Positions 15,382-24,806 of a DNA stretch of 40,842 nucleotides are shown piece by piece. Source of the DNA: an uncultured Lachnospiraceae bacterium (GTDB lineage Bacteria > Bacillota > Clostridia > Lachnospirales > Lachnospiraceae). A program made the translations under genes and the position numbers. A model generated the notes under the pieces. The model was not told where the DNA came from, searched no databases, and saw nothing but the letters and a program-made list of their open reading frames with translations. Each line of letters starts with the position of its first letter. Within the stretch, counting starts at the first letter, position 1. The stretch is from positions 1 to 40,842 of the forward strand of contig CANRJM010000019.1 in the NCBI GenBank assembly GCA_947630925.1, written 5' to 3'.

Positions 15382-15410
15382 TTGTCATTTTCCCATTTTT
15401 AGGATATACT
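15382..15410 (+). promoter_or_regulatory. putP promoter
   Basis: TTGTCA at 15382-15387, a 17-base spacer and TATACT at 15405-15410. This is a good sigma-A promoter 39 bases before the putP start. An A-rich tract lies upstream and could act as an UP-like element. Confidence 0.8.
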
Positions 15411-15448
15411 AAATAACAAAAAACAGAGAAAGGAATGATGTACATACT

Positions 15449-16975
15449 ATGAATAGTACAACCATCGGAATACTTGTCGTAATGATCCTCTATTTATTGA
15501 TGATGATATTGATCGGCATTGTCTATTCCAAGAAAAACAATGATGTAAACGATTTTTATCTGGGCGGCAGAAAACTTGGCCCCATTGTTACCGCAATGAG
15601 CGCAGAAGCTTCTGATATGAGCAGTTGGCTTCTGATGGGACTGCCAGGCGTCGCTTATCTGTCCGGCGTAGCGGACGCCGGTTGGACTGCTATCGGTCTC
15701 GGCATTGGAACATATTTAAACTGGCTTTTTGTCTCAAAGCGTCTCCGCCGTTACAGCCACAAAGCCAATAATTCGATTACTATTCCGGAATTTTTCTCCA
15801 ACCGTTACCGTGATAAAAGCAATTTGCTTTCAGCAATCGCCGCAATCATCATCGTCATCTTTTTCGTGCCATATACGGCTTCCGGCTTTGCTGCCTGCGG
15901 TAAATTATTCGGAACCTTATTTGATGCGCCATATATCCCAATGATGATCATCAGCGCTATTGTTATCGTAGCATACACTGCATTGGGAGGGTTCCTTGCC
16001 GCAAGTACAACAGACTTAATACAGAGCATCATTATGACAATCGCTCTGGTTATTGTCGTAATATTTGGCGTTTCCATCGCAGGCGGTCCCAATGCCGTGA
16101 TTGAAAATGCAAAGTCCCTGGCAGGTTATTTAAGTCTGGTCAAATTGCATGACGTCACTACGGGAAAAGCAACTCCTTATGGCTTCCTAAGCATTGTATC
16201 AACAGCCGCATGGGGACTCGGTTATTTTGGTATGCCGCATATCCTGCTTCGCTTTATGGGAATCGAAGATGAAAATAAATTGAAACAATCCAGAAGAATC
16301 GCAACGATATGGGTTGTCATTTCCATGTTTGTAGCCATTTTTATCGGTATTGTCGGATACAGCATCTCCCAGACAGGAACGATTCCTATCTTTAGCGACT
16401 CCGCTCAGTCTGAAACACTGATTATCAATCTGGCAATTGTACTGAGTAAATATGGATTTATCCCTATGATTTTTGCAGGTTTGATCTTAGCCGGCATCCT
16501 TGCCTGCACTATGTCAACGTCAGACTCGCAGCTTTTGGCCGCCTCTTCCAGCGTTTCCCAGAATTTGCTTTGCCAGGTATTTAAAATTAATCTTTCAAAG
16601 AAAGCATCTATGCTGGTAGCCCGCCTGACGGTAATCCTGATTGCCATTATTGCAGTTTTCCTCGCACGCGATCCAAACAGCTCCGTCTTCTATATTGTTT
16701 CCTTTGCATGGGCAGGATTCGGCGCCTCCTTTGGTCCGGTTATGCTCTTTGCCCTTTTCTGGAAGCGTTCCAACAAATACGGAGCATTGGCAGGCATGAT
16801 TGTCGGAGGTTCCATGGTATTTATCTGGAAATATTGCATTCGCCCGCTCGGTGGTCTATGGGACATCTACGAACTGCTTCCTGCCTTTATCCTGGCATGT
16901 ATCGCAATCGTTGTTGTCAGCCTCTTAACACCGCCGCCGGCCAAAGAAATTGTAGAAGAATTTGAATCCGTATAA
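15449..16975 (+). CDS. putP: Sodium/proline symporter PutP
   Basis: A 508-residue sodium:solute symporter (SSS) protein with about 13 membrane helices. The PutP signature AEASDMSSWLLMGLPGVAY lies near residues 51-69 and contains the conserved Asp of the Na+ site. DFYLGGRKL and RYR-rich loop IPEFFSNRYRDKS are also typical. It imports proline with Na+, for carbon, Stickland metabolism or osmoprotection. The start has only a distant AAAGGA site. It is monocistronic, with its own promoter. Hairpins at 17019-17067 and 17082-17109 separate it from the convergent MraY-like gene. Confidence 0.95.
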   Translation: MNSTTIGILVVMILYLLMMILIGIVYSKKNNDVNDFYLGGRKLGPIVTAMSAEASDMSSWLLMGLPGVAYLSGVADAGWTAIGLGIGTYLNWLFVSKRLRRYSHKANNSITIPEFFSNRYRDKSNLLSAIAAIIIVIFFVPYTASGFAACGKLFGTLFDAPYIPMMIISAIVIVAYTALGGFLAASTTDLIQSIIMTIALVIVVIFGVSIAGGPNAVIENAKSLAGYLSLVKLHDVTTGKATPYGFLSIVSTAAWGLGYFGMPHILLRFMGIEDENKLKQSRRIATIWVVISMFVAIFIGIVGYSISQTGTIPIFSDSAQSETLIINLAIVLSKYGFIPMIFAGLILAGILACTMSTSDSQLLAASSSVSQNLLCQVFKINLSKKASMLVARLTVILIAIIAVFLARDPNSSVFYIVSFAWAGFGASFGPVMLFALFWKRSNKYGALAGMIVGGSMVFIWKYCIRPLGGLWDIYELLPAFILACIAIVVVSLLTPPPAKEIVEEFESV

Positions 16976-17018
16976 TAACACGGTATTATAACAATACATT
17001 TTTCTATTCTTTTTCTCT

Positions 17019-17067
17019 TGCTTTTGCAGGAAAGTTTTATCTCAGACAAATCTTTTCTGCAAAAGCA
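17019..17067. repeat. Long stem-loop between convergent genes
   Basis: TGCTTTTGCAGGAAAG (17019-17034) pairs with CTTTTCTGCAAAAGCA (17052-17067), a 16-bp stem with one G-U pair and a 17-base loop. A second repeat, ATTACGC/GCGTAAT, lies at 17082-17109. Neither arm is followed by a U-tract on either strand, so these may protect mRNA 3' ends or work with Rho rather than act as canonical terminators. Confidence 0.65.
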
Positions 17068-17127
17068 TAAATAATCAGGGAATTACGCGAAACGACCAAA
17101 ATGCGTAATATGAATATGACTAAAAGA

Positions 17128-18078
17128 TTAACCGACAATAAAGTTTGCAGCCAGAGCTAATAAAATCTGTATAATCGCAAAACGGAATACAACCTGTGTA
17201 TCCGACCACCCTTTTTCCTTTCTGACATGATCATGCAGCGGTGTTCTAATATTCCTGAGAATGGAAATCTTCAAAAACCGCAGGAGAAAAATTTTAACCA
17301 GACCAATTCCCCCGTCCACAATCAATACTGCCGCAAGCAGCAGAAAAATAAAAGGATGACCCGTCTTCATTGCCAAAATGGCAAGATAAAAACCGAGAAC
17401 CCTGGAACCGGCATCTCCCATCAACATACTGCTTGGCTTAGAGTTAAAGCAAAGATAAGCTAACAGGATGGCGACAAAAATTAAACAAGTGGCGCCGTAA
17501 CTTTCCAGTTCCTCTGAAAACAATACTGTAAACGCCATCAAGGTCACGCAGCAAAGGCTTGCGCAAAGACCATCCACACCGTCGGAACAATTCGTGACAT
17601 TAATCGACACCCATAGAAGAACCACTCCTAAAATAAAATATAACGGTACCGGAATCGTCCACTGAATATCTAATATCTGCACTGTCGTCGGATTATAATT
17701 GACAAAATTCCACATCGTAAGCAACGCCAGAATGAGATCGATTGCGCCTTTCTTATAATCACTCCATGGATTTTTCGCCGCATCATCCAGATAGCCGCTA
17801 AGCATCATGGCAAACAGTAAAATGCAATATACGATATATTCACGGCTGATCGGCAAAAAAAGCAACGTACTGATAATAAAACAGACTGTCAGGATCAGAC
17901 CAACGCCACGGATTTTTCCTTTTGACTGTGCTCCATTCACTGCGAACTCTCTTCCCTGATCCTTCGGCAGGAAGGCAAAGGGAAAGCGTAAACATAGAAA
18001 GGTAAGCAAAAAGGCAAACAAAACGCCAATCATCGCAATCTGATTCGGGGTTATGTAATGAAACAGCATTTGATACAT
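17128..18078 (-). CDS. MraY-like glycosyl-phosphotransferase (family 4)
   Basis: A 316-residue polytopic enzyme of the MraY/WecA/TagO superfamily, moving a sugar-phosphate from UDP to undecaprenyl phosphate. Visible signatures are LDDAAK at 97-102, NCSDGVDGL at 163-171, GDAGS at 221-225 and LHDHVRKEKGW near 281-291. The last resembles the MraY PLHHHFEKKGW loop more than WecA/TagO. It lies outside any division/cell-wall cluster and has no mur neighbours, so it may be a second MraY. GGAGG precedes the ATG eight bases upstream. It is flanked by putP (convergent) and dusB (same strand, 140 bases). Confidence 0.88.
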   Translation of the reverse strand: MYQMLFHYITPNQIAMIGVLFAFLLTFLCLRFPFAFLPKDQGREFAVNGAQSKGKIRGVGLILTVCFIISTLLFLPISREYIVYCILLFAMMLSGYLDDAAKNPWSDYKKGAIDLILALLTMWNFVNYNPTTVQILDIQWTIPVPLYFILGVVLLWVSINVTNCSDGVDGLCASLCCVTLMAFTVLFSEELESYGATCLIFVAILLAYLCFNSKPSSMLMGDAGSRVLGFYLAILAMKTGHPFIFLLLAAVLIVDGGIGLVKIFLLRFLKISILRNIRTPLHDHVRKEKGWSDTQVVFRFAIIQILLALAANFIVG

Positions 18079-18220
18079 GCTTTTCTCCTCCTTCGTGGTT
18101 TATATATTTCTAATACCAAATCCAAATTAAAGTATAGCATATTTTTCGCCGCCTGAACACCTTATTTTGGAAGAATCCATTTACAGACTTCTGCCAAAAA
18201 CAACGTAAAATGGCGGTGCA

Positions 18221-19192
18221 TCAGCATCTTTTTAGGGCTTCTTCGCAAAGTTCCTCAAGCTGGTCATATGTTTCTATCGTATTGGCCCTGCGGCGTATCC
18301 AGGAAGAATTTTTATAACCCGCAGTATACCATGCCACATGCTTACGCATTTCACACATGCCTATCCGTTCTCCTTTAAAATCCGCTAACATTTTCCCATG
18401 CCGCAATACCATATTCAGTATTTCGGAAAATTCCGGCTTCTTTTCATAGATTCCAGTCTTCTGATACGTTTTAATCTGATGGAACAGCCAGGGATTCCCT
18501 CGTACGCCACGCGCCAGCATCAGGCCGTCACAGCCTGTTTCCTGCTCACAGCGGACAGCGTCCTCCACGGTAAAGATATCTCCGCTTGCCATAACCGGTA
18601 TGGACACGGCTTCCTTCACTTTGGCAATAATCTCCCAGTCCGCCCTGCCGCTGTAGTACTCTTCCCTTGTCCGCCCATGTACGGCAAGAGCCGCCGCTCC
18701 GCTGTCTTCCATCCGTTTTGCAAATTCTACGGCATTCACGGAATGGCTGTTAAACCCCTTACGAAACTTTACCGTAACCGGCTTGTCGATTCTTTCTGAA
18801 ATGCTTTTTACAATCTGGCCGGCAAGCTTCGGAGATTTCATCAATGCAGAACCCTCGCCATTATTAACTACTTTGGGTACCGGGCAGCCCATATTGATAT
18901 CCAGGATATCAAAATTTCTTGAAACAATTTTTTCAGCCATATCTGTCATAATCTGTATATCGGAACCAAAAAGCTGCAATGCCGCCGGACGCTCCTCCTC
19001 AGCAATCTCCCAAAGCTTTTCCGTATTTTTATTCTGATAATAAATCCCTTTTGCGCTGATCATCTCTGTATAAACTAAGTCTGCCCCCTGCTCCTTGCAT
19101 AAGATACGAAATGGCAGGTCTGTTACCCCTGCCATCGGCGCCAATATCAGATTTCCCTGAAGCGTTATATCTCCAATTTTCATTGTTTTCAT
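18221..19192 (-). CDS. dusB: tRNA-dihydrouridine synthase (DusB-like)
   Basis: A 323-residue FMN-dependent TIM-barrel enzyme that reduces uridines in tRNA D-loops. LAPMAGVTDLPFR near 17-29 binds flavin, and NMGCP at 100-104 holds the catalytic Cys103. The second half VHGRTREEYYSGRADW and a C-terminal helical tRNA-binding part complete the family pattern. The ATG at 19192 overlaps the coaX stop (TGATG), suggesting coupling; GTG at 19198 and ATG at 19183 are alternatives. It is the last gene of a run from argF. Confidence 0.92.
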   Translation of the reverse strand: MKTMKIGDITLQGNLILAPMAGVTDLPFRILCKEQGADLVYTEMISAKGIYYQNKNTEKLWEIAEEERPAALQLFGSDIQIMTDMAEKIVSRNFDILDINMGCPVPKVVNNGEGSALMKSPKLAGQIVKSISERIDKPVTVKFRKGFNSHSVNAVEFAKRMEDSGAAALAVHGRTREEYYSGRADWEIIAKVKEAVSIPVMASGDIFTVEDAVRCEQETGCDGLMLARGVRGNPWLFHQIKTYQKTGIYEKKPEFSEILNMVLRHGKMLADFKGERIGMCEMRKHVAWYTAGYKNSSWIRRRANTIETYDQLEELCEEALKRC

Positions 19193-19983
19193 CACCACTT
19201 CTTACCATCACTCTGTTTTTTCTGTTTCCGATATATGTATAACAAGCCTTTTAACGTCAAATCCTGATCATAAATCTGTATCTCATCCGTATGCTCTGAA
19301 ATCACTTTTCCCAAGCCGCCCGTTGCAATGACCCGGGCATCTGGAACACCCGCTTCCATTTTAAGCTTTCGGATAATATATTCAGACTGTCCAAGCGTTC
19401 CATAAAAAAGACCTGCCTGCATGGATGTGATGGTATCTTTCGCAACTACAATATCCGGACATTTAATTTCAATCTCCGGAAGATTCGCCGTATTGTTCCA
19501 GAGCGCATTTGCAGAAATCCGGATGCCAGGACTAATCACACCGCCTTGAAATGCACCTTCTGCCGTAACCAGATCATAAGTAGTTGCCGTACCATAATCC
19601 ACCACGATAACCGGGCCGCCGTACTGCTCATACGCACTTACCGCATCTACTATCCGATCCGGTCCGATTTCCTTCGGATTAATCGTTTCAATACGGATAC
19701 CCGTTCTGGTACCGGCGCCTACCACAATTGGCTGACAATGCAGATATTTAATAATAGCGCTTGTAAACGAATACATCATCTGGGGCACTACCGATGCAAT
19801 GATGACTTCGGAAATTCCTTTTGGAGAAAATCCTTTCTGCTCCAATATATTACATAGTAATTCTCCATATTCATCAGAAGTACGCGGTACTTTTACCGTA
19901 AAACGAAAACGTGTGATCAAATCATTCCCATCAAATACACCAAAGGTAATATCTGTATTTCCAACATCAACTGCCAGTAACAT
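19192..19983 (-). CDS. coaX: Type III pantothenate kinase CoaX
   Basis: A 263-residue CoaX that phosphorylates pantothenate in the first step of coenzyme A synthesis. The ASKHA-fold signature [18 protein letters not shown] starts the protein; [31 protein letters not shown] and GGVISPGI supply the pantothenate and phosphate sites. Type III kinases need a monovalent cation and are not feedback-inhibited by CoA. AGAGAGG is upstream. It lies 30 bases after the small conserved gene and overlaps dusB. Confidence 0.95.
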   Translation of the reverse strand: MLLAVDVGNTDITFGVFDGNDLITRFRFTVKVPRTSDEYGELLCNILEQKGFSPKGISEVIIASVVPQMMYSFTSAIIKYLHCQPIVVGAGTRTGIRIETINPKEIGPDRIVDAVSAYEQYGGPVIVVDYGTATTYDLVTAEGAFQGGVISPGIRISANALWNNTANLPEIEIKCPDIVVAKDTITSMQAGLFYGTLGQSEYIIRKLKMEAGVPDARVIATGGLGKVISEHTDEIQIYDQDLTLKGLLYIYRKQKKQSDGKKW

Positions 19984-20013
19984 AACCTAACCTCTCTATC
20001 CACCGCATTGCGG

Positions 20014-20403
20014 TTATCTTTTTTCCCGGCTTTCTTCTTCGGCCAGAAGTCCACTGATATCCTCCTGTAAAAAAACGGCGCGGTAATATAACTCCAAAGA
20101 CTCCAAAAGTTCCTGTTTGTCTGCCTGTATCTGCTTTATTTTTAATATGCTTCCAATCTCATCAAAGAATAGATCATTTTCTCCCGCTGTTACATGCAGC
20201 AAGAGATTACCCTGGCTGTCAAAATGCAGTGTCAGGATCCCGCCAATCTCAGCAGTATACAACACGCATAATATCTGTAACTCCTCCTGAACAGGCAGCG
20301 GCAATCCTGCAAAATCAGGATTGAAATAATATTTTTCTTCATATGCACTGGCAGCGCAAAGGATCACGCCCTGTATCTGCGGCTTATCATTAAATATATC
20401 CAT
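20014..20403 (-). CDS. Small conserved protein of unknown function (possibly DUF6145)
   Basis: A 129-residue soluble acidic protein starting MDIFNDKPQIQGVILCAAS. The segment EEKYYFNPDFAGLPLPVQEELQILCVLYTAEIGGILTLHFD, followed by an alternating charged stretch, is conserved in my recollection of Lachnospiraceae genes next to birA and coaX; I think this is DUF6145 but cannot verify it. No catalytic motif, signal peptide or membrane helix is visible. The ATG at 20403 lies 14 bases inside the end of birA, with GGGGG just upstream, implying coupled translation. Its place between BirA and CoaX hints at a cofactor link, which is inference only. Confidence 0.75.
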   Translation of the reverse strand: MDIFNDKPQIQGVILCAASAYEEKYYFNPDFAGLPLPVQEELQILCVLYTAEIGGILTLHFDSQGNLLLHVTAGENDLFFDEIGSILKIKQIQADKQELLESLELYYRAVFLQEDISGLLAEEESREKR

Positions 20404-21388
20404 ACAGCCCCCTAACCGATACTTCTCCTGATATAATTTCCCTGATTCCATTCTCCATTTCTACCAGAAGCGCACCTTCCTGATTGATTCCTCTGGCGAT
20501 TCCGATCTCCGCCTTTTCTTCGTCTGTTTCCTCTGCCAAACCGTAATACACGCGCACCTCCTGATCCTTATTTGCCAATACGCTGTTATATGCATCAACA
20601 AATGAAGATAAACTCTGTTCCTCTACATAGCGGGTATAGAAACTGCTGAAAATTTGAAGAATATGCGCCGTCAGTTCACAACGATCCACTTTTTTCCCCG
20701 TTTCCAGAAAAATAGAAGACGCATTCTGCAATTCCTCCGGAAATGAAGTATGGTTTACATTGATTCCAATGCCTGAAACCACATAATGTATATAATTCTC
20801 TTCTGAACTCATCTCCGTAAGTATACCACAAATTTTCTTTTTGGCAATGACAACATCATTCGGCCATTTAATCTGCGCTGTCGCGCCACAGACCTCATAA
20901 ATCCCCTGCACTACGGCAAGAGCAGTTAAAAGCGTAATACCGCTGACCTTTGACGGATGCATATCGGGACGCAGAAGTAATGTCATCCAGATACCGGAGC
21001 CTTTTTCTGTCTTCCATTTTCTTCCTCTTCGTCCTTTGCCGGCAGTCTGCTCCTCTGCAACAATCAAAGTCCCTTCTTCCGCGCCAAGCTCTGCTAACTG
21101 CTTTGCTTTTGTATTCGTAGAATCCACCGTTTCAAAACTCTTGATTTCTCTGCAGATACAATCCTCGGACAGACGACTCAGAATATCCGGAGCATACAGC
21201 TTATCCGGCGATGCTGTCAGGCGATATCCTTTATTGGCACAGGCCTCTATCGCATATCCGTTTTTCTTTAACAACGCAATATTTTTCCATATAGCCTGTC
21301 TTGACACTCCGAACGTTTCACACAATTCGGCGCTGGAAAGATAGTTCTTTCCACTATTCCGCAAGGCTTTTAATATCTTTTCCTTCAA
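20390..21388 (-). CDS. birA: Bifunctional biotin ligase/biotin operon repressor BirA
   Basis: A 332-residue protein with an N-terminal winged helix (KILKALRNSGKNYLSSAELCETFGVSRQAIWKNI) and a biotin-protein ligase domain. The ligase signature AGKGRRGRKW binds biotinyl-AMP; KWPNDVV and GIGINVN follow. A C-terminal SH3-like domain ends GEVSVRGLYGYI. It biotinylates carboxylases and, having the DNA-binding domain, probably represses biotin genes. The chosen start is TTG at 21388, one base after the argF stop, because GGGAG lies seven bases upstream; another TTG at 21409 lies inside argF. It overlaps the small gene downstream by 14 bases. Confidence 0.95.
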   Translation of the reverse strand: MKEKILKALRNSGKNYLSSAELCETFGVSRQAIWKNIALLKKNGYAIEACANKGYRLTASPDKLYAPDILSRLSEDCICREIKSFETVDSTNTKAKQLAELGAEEGTLIVAEEQTAGKGRRGRKWKTEKGSGIWMTLLLRPDMHPSKVSGITLLTALAVVQGIYEVCGATAQIKWPNDVVIAKKKICGILTEMSSEENYIHYVVSGIGINVNHTSFPEELQNASSIFLETGKKVDRCELTAHILQIFSSFYTRYVEEQSLSSFVDAYNSVLANKDQEVRVYYGLAEETDEEKAEIGIARGINQEGALLVEMENGIREIISGEVSVRGLYGYI

Positions 21389-21389
21389 T

Positions 21390-22379
21390 TTATTCTCCCA
21401 AAGTTGCAACCATAACTGCCTTTATCGTATGCATTCTATTCTCTGCCTCGTCAAATACAACAGACTGCTCTGATTCAAACACTTCATCTGTTACCTCTAA
21501 CTCTCTCATGCCGAATTTTTCATATATTTCTTTTCCAATACTCGTCTTTAAATCATGAAATGCCGGCAGACAATGTGTGAAAATTGCCGTATCTTTCGCA
21601 TTTTCCATCACTCTTTTATTGACCTGATACGGAGACAGCATCCGAATACGTTCTTCCCATACTTCTTCCGGCTCTCCCATGGAAACCCAGACATCCGTAT
21701 AAATAACGTCCGCATCTTTTGTCCCCGTCATGACATCCTCTGTCAAAGTAATAGAACCGCCCGATGCCTTTGCATACTCCTGACATTGTTCCACCAGATC
21801 TGCCGCCGGAAAATATTCCTTCGCCGTGCATGCCACAAAATGCATTCCCATTTTGGCACAGGCAATCATCAGAGAATTTCCCATATTATAGCGGGCGTCT
21901 CCCATGTAGACAAGCTTAATGCCTTTAATGGTTCCAAAGTGTTCCCGTACCGTCAGCAACATGGCAAGCATCTGCGTCGGATGGTACTCGTTCGTCAAAC
22001 CATTCCACACCGGTACGCCCGCATATTTTGCCAGCTCCTCTACAATTTCCTGCCCAAATCCACGATATTCAATGCCGTCAAACATACGGCCCAACACGCG
22101 CGCTGTATCGGCAATGCTTTCCTTCTTCCCAATCTGAGAACCGGAAGAATCCAGATAGGTTACGCCCATTCCCATATCATGCGCTGCAACCTCAAAAGAA
22201 CAGCGGGTGCGCGTGCTTGTCTTCTCAAAGATCAATGCAATATTCTTTCCTGTATAATGATTGATAAAAACGCCGTTTTTCTTTTTATCTTTCAAATCAG
22301 CCGCCAGATCGATTAAATATAAGATTTCCTCCGGCGTAAAATCCTTTAAAGTCAAAAAATTCCTTCCCTTGAAATTCAT
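21390..22379 (-). CDS. argF: Ornithine carbamoyltransferase
   Basis: A 329-residue transcarbamylase making citrulline from ornithine and carbamoyl phosphate. STRTRCSFE (carbamoyl-phosphate loop) lies near residue 56 and HCLPAFHD, with the catalytic Cys, near residue 271. The DRYG-like region is replaced by typical OTC sequence. It could serve arginine synthesis (argF) or the arginine deiminase path (arcB); no arcA or arcC adjoins it. The ATG at 22379 has GGAG seven bases upstream. It heads the argF-birA-coaX-dusB run, with no obvious promoter of its own apart from the spacer after the terminator at 22418-22451. Confidence 0.94.
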   Translation of the reverse strand: MNFKGRNFLTLKDFTPEEILYLIDLAADLKDKKKNGVFINHYTGKNIALIFEKTSTRTRCSFEVAAHDMGMGVTYLDSSGSQIGKKESIADTARVLGRMFDGIEYRGFGQEIVEELAKYAGVPVWNGLTNEYHPTQMLAMLLTVREHFGTIKGIKLVYMGDARYNMGNSLMIACAKMGMHFVACTAKEYFPAADLVEQCQEYAKASGGSITLTEDVMTGTKDADVIYTDVWVSMGEPEEVWEERIRMLSPYQVNKRVMENAKDTAIFTHCLPAFHDLKTSIGKEIYEKFGMRELEVTDEVFESEQSVVFDEAENRMHTIKAVMVATLGE

Positions 22380-22417
22380 AACATTCTCCATTTCTATACG
22401 ACTTGCCGCAAAAAGGC

Positions 22418-22451
22418 GATGAGAAAAACTGTTTACACAGTTTTTCCCATC
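22418..22451 (-). terminator. Terminator after the SPFH gene
   Basis: A 15-bp stem (22451-22437 with 22432-22418) with one G-U pair and a four-base loop: GATGGGAAAAACTGT, loop GTAA, ACAGTTTTTCTCATC. It is followed by GCCTTTTTGCGG. It lies 25 bases after the SPFH gene stop and before argF. Confidence 0.75.
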
Positions 22452-22475
22452 TGCCGGCACAGCCTATTCCTCCCG

Positions 22476-23399
22476 TTACTCATCCTCTTTTGCCACTTCT
22501 TTGATTGACGTCACTAATCCGGCCAATGACTGAATTTCAGAAGGTATAATAATCTTAGTTGCCCTGCCGTCGGAAGCCTTCTCAAATGCCTCCAGGCCCT
22601 TTAGCTGGATGACTTTTTCTGTCGCCCCCGCTTCATTCAGCATACGAATACCATCCGCTTTTGCTTTCTGTACAGCCAGAATTGCCTGCGCCTGTCCCTC
22701 TGCCTCACGGATTGTCGCTTCCTTCGTAGCTTCTGCTTTGAGGATTGCAGCCGCTTTATCTGCTTCTGCGTCTAAGATGGCAGCCTCCTTTTTCCCCTGC
22801 GCTACCAATATTGCAGATTCCTTCTCTCCCTGAGAACGCAAAATCGATTCTCTCTTTTCACGTTCTGCCTTCATCTGCTTTTCCATCGCATCCTGAATGG
22901 CGGACGGCGGAATAATATTTTTTAATTCAACACGATTGACCTTGATTCCCCATGGATCGGTTGCCGAGTCAAGAGAAGCGCGCATTTTTGTATTAATCGT
23001 TTCACGCGAAGTCAGCGTTTCATCCAGTTCCAACTCGCCAATCACATTACGAAGCGTCGTTGCCGTCAGATTTTCTATCGCAACAATCGGATTTTCTACG
23101 CCATATGCGTATAACTTCGGATCTGTAATCTGAAAGAATATAACCGTATCAATCCGCATGGTAACATTGTCTTTTGTGATAACCGGCTGTGGAGCAAAGT
23201 CCACTACCTGCTCTTTTAAAACTACCCGTTTCGCCACTCTGTCAACAAGCGGCAGTTTAAAATGGATACCGACGCCCCATGTCGCCTGATAACCGCCCAA
23301 GCGCTCGACAACATACGCTTTTGCCTGCGGCACAACATTGATACAGCTTAGCAGCACAATCACTACAATAATTAAAATAACAACAGCTATTAGTTCCAT
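22476..23399 (-). CDS. qmcA: SPFH/Band 7 membrane protein (QmcA/stomatin-like)
   Basis: A 307-residue protein with one N-terminal membrane helix (LIAVVILIIVVIVLLSCINVV) then an SPFH domain beginning PQAKAYVVERLGGYQATWGVG. The middle is a long coiled coil of Ala-Glu-Lys repeats (about residues 185-260), and the C-terminus is IPSEIQSLAGLVTSIKE. Such proteins assemble oligomers in microdomain-like membrane regions and affect membrane quality control. The ATG at 23399 has GGGAG nine bases upstream; upstream in-frame sequence is not conserved. It lies 101 bases after nfeD, the usual partner. Confidence 0.93.
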   Translation of the reverse strand: MELIAVVILIIVVIVLLSCINVVPQAKAYVVERLGGYQATWGVGIHFKLPLVDRVAKRVVLKEQVVDFAPQPVITKDNVTMRIDTVIFFQITDPKLYAYGVENPIVAIENLTATTLRNVIGELELDETLTSRETINTKMRASLDSATDPWGIKVNRVELKNIIPPSAIQDAMEKQMKAEREKRESILRSQGEKESAILVAQGKKEAAILDAEADKAAAILKAEATKEATIREAEGQAQAILAVQKAKADGIRMLNEAGATEKVIQLKGLEAFEKASDGRATKIIIPSEIQSLAGLVTSIKEVAKEDE

Positions 23400-23500
23400 C
23401 TTGATATTCTCCCTTCCTTTCCTTTGATCAAAAACAGCCCGGGCAGGCATCTTTGATCGATTACCATGTTTCAAACAACTTTCCTTTTCAGGACTTTTAT

Positions 23501-23935
23501 CTATGGTTCACAGGGTGTTACCAGTACGTGCGCTCCCCTGATTTCTTTTACTTCTACCTTCGTATCCACAGGAATCGAAACAGAAGCATCTGCGCTTCTT
23601 GCCATCCACTCCATGCCGTTTAGCATAATTTTCCCAGTCTGATTAAAATTATCAATCTCCTCCAAAACCTTGCCCTGTTTCCCTACGAGCCCCTCTGCAT
23701 TTGTTTTCGTCCTGCTGCTATTCAAATATTTTTCTGCAATCGGTCTGGTAAAGATTAAGAGGACAGCCGACACCGCTAGAAACAGAACAATCTGAACCCA
23801 CAATGGCGCGCCAAAAAAACCTGCCAGAAACGCAATGAACGCTCCGCCCGCAAACCAGATTGTTGTAAGTCCGAGTGTCAGAATTTCCAATATCAAAAGT
23901 ACGCCTGCTGCAATCAGCCAATAAATCGGTTCCAT
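23501..23935 (-). CDS. NfeD family membrane protein
   Basis: A 144-residue protein with two to three N-terminal membrane helices (IYWLIAAGVLLILEILTLGL, then TTIWFAGGAFIAFLAGFFGAPLWVQIVLFLAVSAVLLIF) and a C-terminal OB-fold (GLVGKQGKVLEEIDNFNQTGKIMLNGMEW...VEVKEIRGAHVLV). This is the short NfeD form lacking a protease. It pairs with the SPFH protein downstream. The ATG has GGAGGGG at normal spacing and a promoter lies at 23962-23990. Confidence 0.93.
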   Translation of the reverse strand: MEPIYWLIAAGVLLILEILTLGLTTIWFAGGAFIAFLAGFFGAPLWVQIVLFLAVSAVLLIFTRPIAEKYLNSSRTKTNAEGLVGKQGKVLEEIDNFNQTGKIMLNGMEWMARSADASVSIPVDTKVEVKEIRGAHVLVTPCEP

Positions 23936-23961
23936 TTTTCCCCTCCAGTATTTTTTTATTA

Positions 23962-23990
23962 ATTATATAGGATAAAGCTCATAAAAACAA
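23962..23990 (-). promoter_or_regulatory. nfeD-qmcA promoter
   Basis: Minus strand TTGTTT (23990-23985), 17-base spacer, TATAAT (23967-23962). It lies immediately after the end of the rRNA methyltransferase gene and about 27 bases before nfeD, so transcripts begin with a short leader. Confidence 0.65.
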
Positions 23991-23992
23991 GA

Positions 23993-24781
23993 TTACCTCC
24001 TTCTTTTTTGTCTGGCAATCTCATACATTAAAATCGCAGCCGATACAGCGGCATTTAAGGATTCCAGACTGCCTTCCATTGGAATGCGTACCCTTCCGGA
24101 CAAATGTCCGATAACCTCCTTAGAAATGCCGTTTGCCTCATTTCCAATCACAATACCCGCGCCTTTCGTATAATCAACCGAATCATAGTTCCGGCTGCCC
24201 TGCATCATTGTTCCATATACCGGAATGTCCTTTTCCTTTAACGCTTCTATCTGCTCTACAAGACTTTCGGCATAAAAACAGGGAACACGGAAAATCGCCC
24301 CCATAGTAGCGCGGACTACCTTGGGATTCAAGACATCTACGCTTTCCCTGCTCAAGATAATTCCAGACATACCTGCTCCCTCTGCGGTCCGTATAATCGT
24401 TCCCAGATTGCCCGGATCCCGCAGATCATCTAATAATAGAATACTGCGTCTCTCATCTTCCGCAATCTCCTCTGCAGAAGAAACGGGTATCTGCGCCAGA
24501 CCGATTACCCCCTGCGGCGTTACCGTATCAGAGATACTGCGGAACACTGCGTCGGATACGACCTCGCATCCATAGCGGACAAGCTGCCCCATCTCTTCAT
24601 CCATGCTCTGACTGTACATTTTCTCAGAAATATATATTTTTTTTAATTTGCCATATGCTGCCGCTTCTTTCGTCAGTTTTATCCCTTCCACTACAAAAAG
24701 ACCTTTTTTCCTGCGCTCCCTTGCGCTCTTCTGCAGCTTGACAAGTTCTTTTATCTGTGCGTTGGATTCACTGCTAATCAT
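23993..24781 (-). CDS. TrmH/SpoU family rRNA 2'-O-methyltransferase
   Basis: A 262-residue SPOUT methyltransferase. The N-terminal substrate domain reads NAQIKELVKLQKSARERRKKGLFVVEG. The three SPOUT motifs follow: LLLDDLRDPGNLGTIIRTAEG, GIVIGNEANGIS and IPMEGSLESLNAAVSAAILMYE. These bind SAM in a trefoil knot. The target nucleotide is unknown; the closest style is RlmB/TrmH-like 23S rRNA Gm or 2'-O methylation. The ATG at 24781 (MISSESN) matches family N-termini; one at 24796 has GGGAG too close. It lies 25 bases after the esterase gene on the same strand. Confidence 0.9.
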   Translation of the reverse strand: MISSESNAQIKELVKLQKSARERRKKGLFVVEGIKLTKEAAAYGKLKKIYISEKMYSQSMDEEMGQLVRYGCEVVSDAVFRSISDTVTPQGVIGLAQIPVSSAEEIAEDERRSILLLDDLRDPGNLGTIIRTAEGAGMSGIILSRESVDVLNPKVVRATMGAIFRVPCFYAESLVEQIEALKEKDIPVYGTMMQGSRNYDSVDYTKGAGIVIGNEANGISKEVIGHLSGRVRIPMEGSLESLNAAVSAAILMYEIARQKRRR

Positions 24782-24806
24782 GTCGCCGCTCTCCATTCTC
24801 TCCCAA

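Noticed and set aside
21555..22316. 253-codon plus-strand reading frame over argF
   Set aside because: Antisense to a conserved gene; Cys/His/Arg-rich composition typical of shadow frames.
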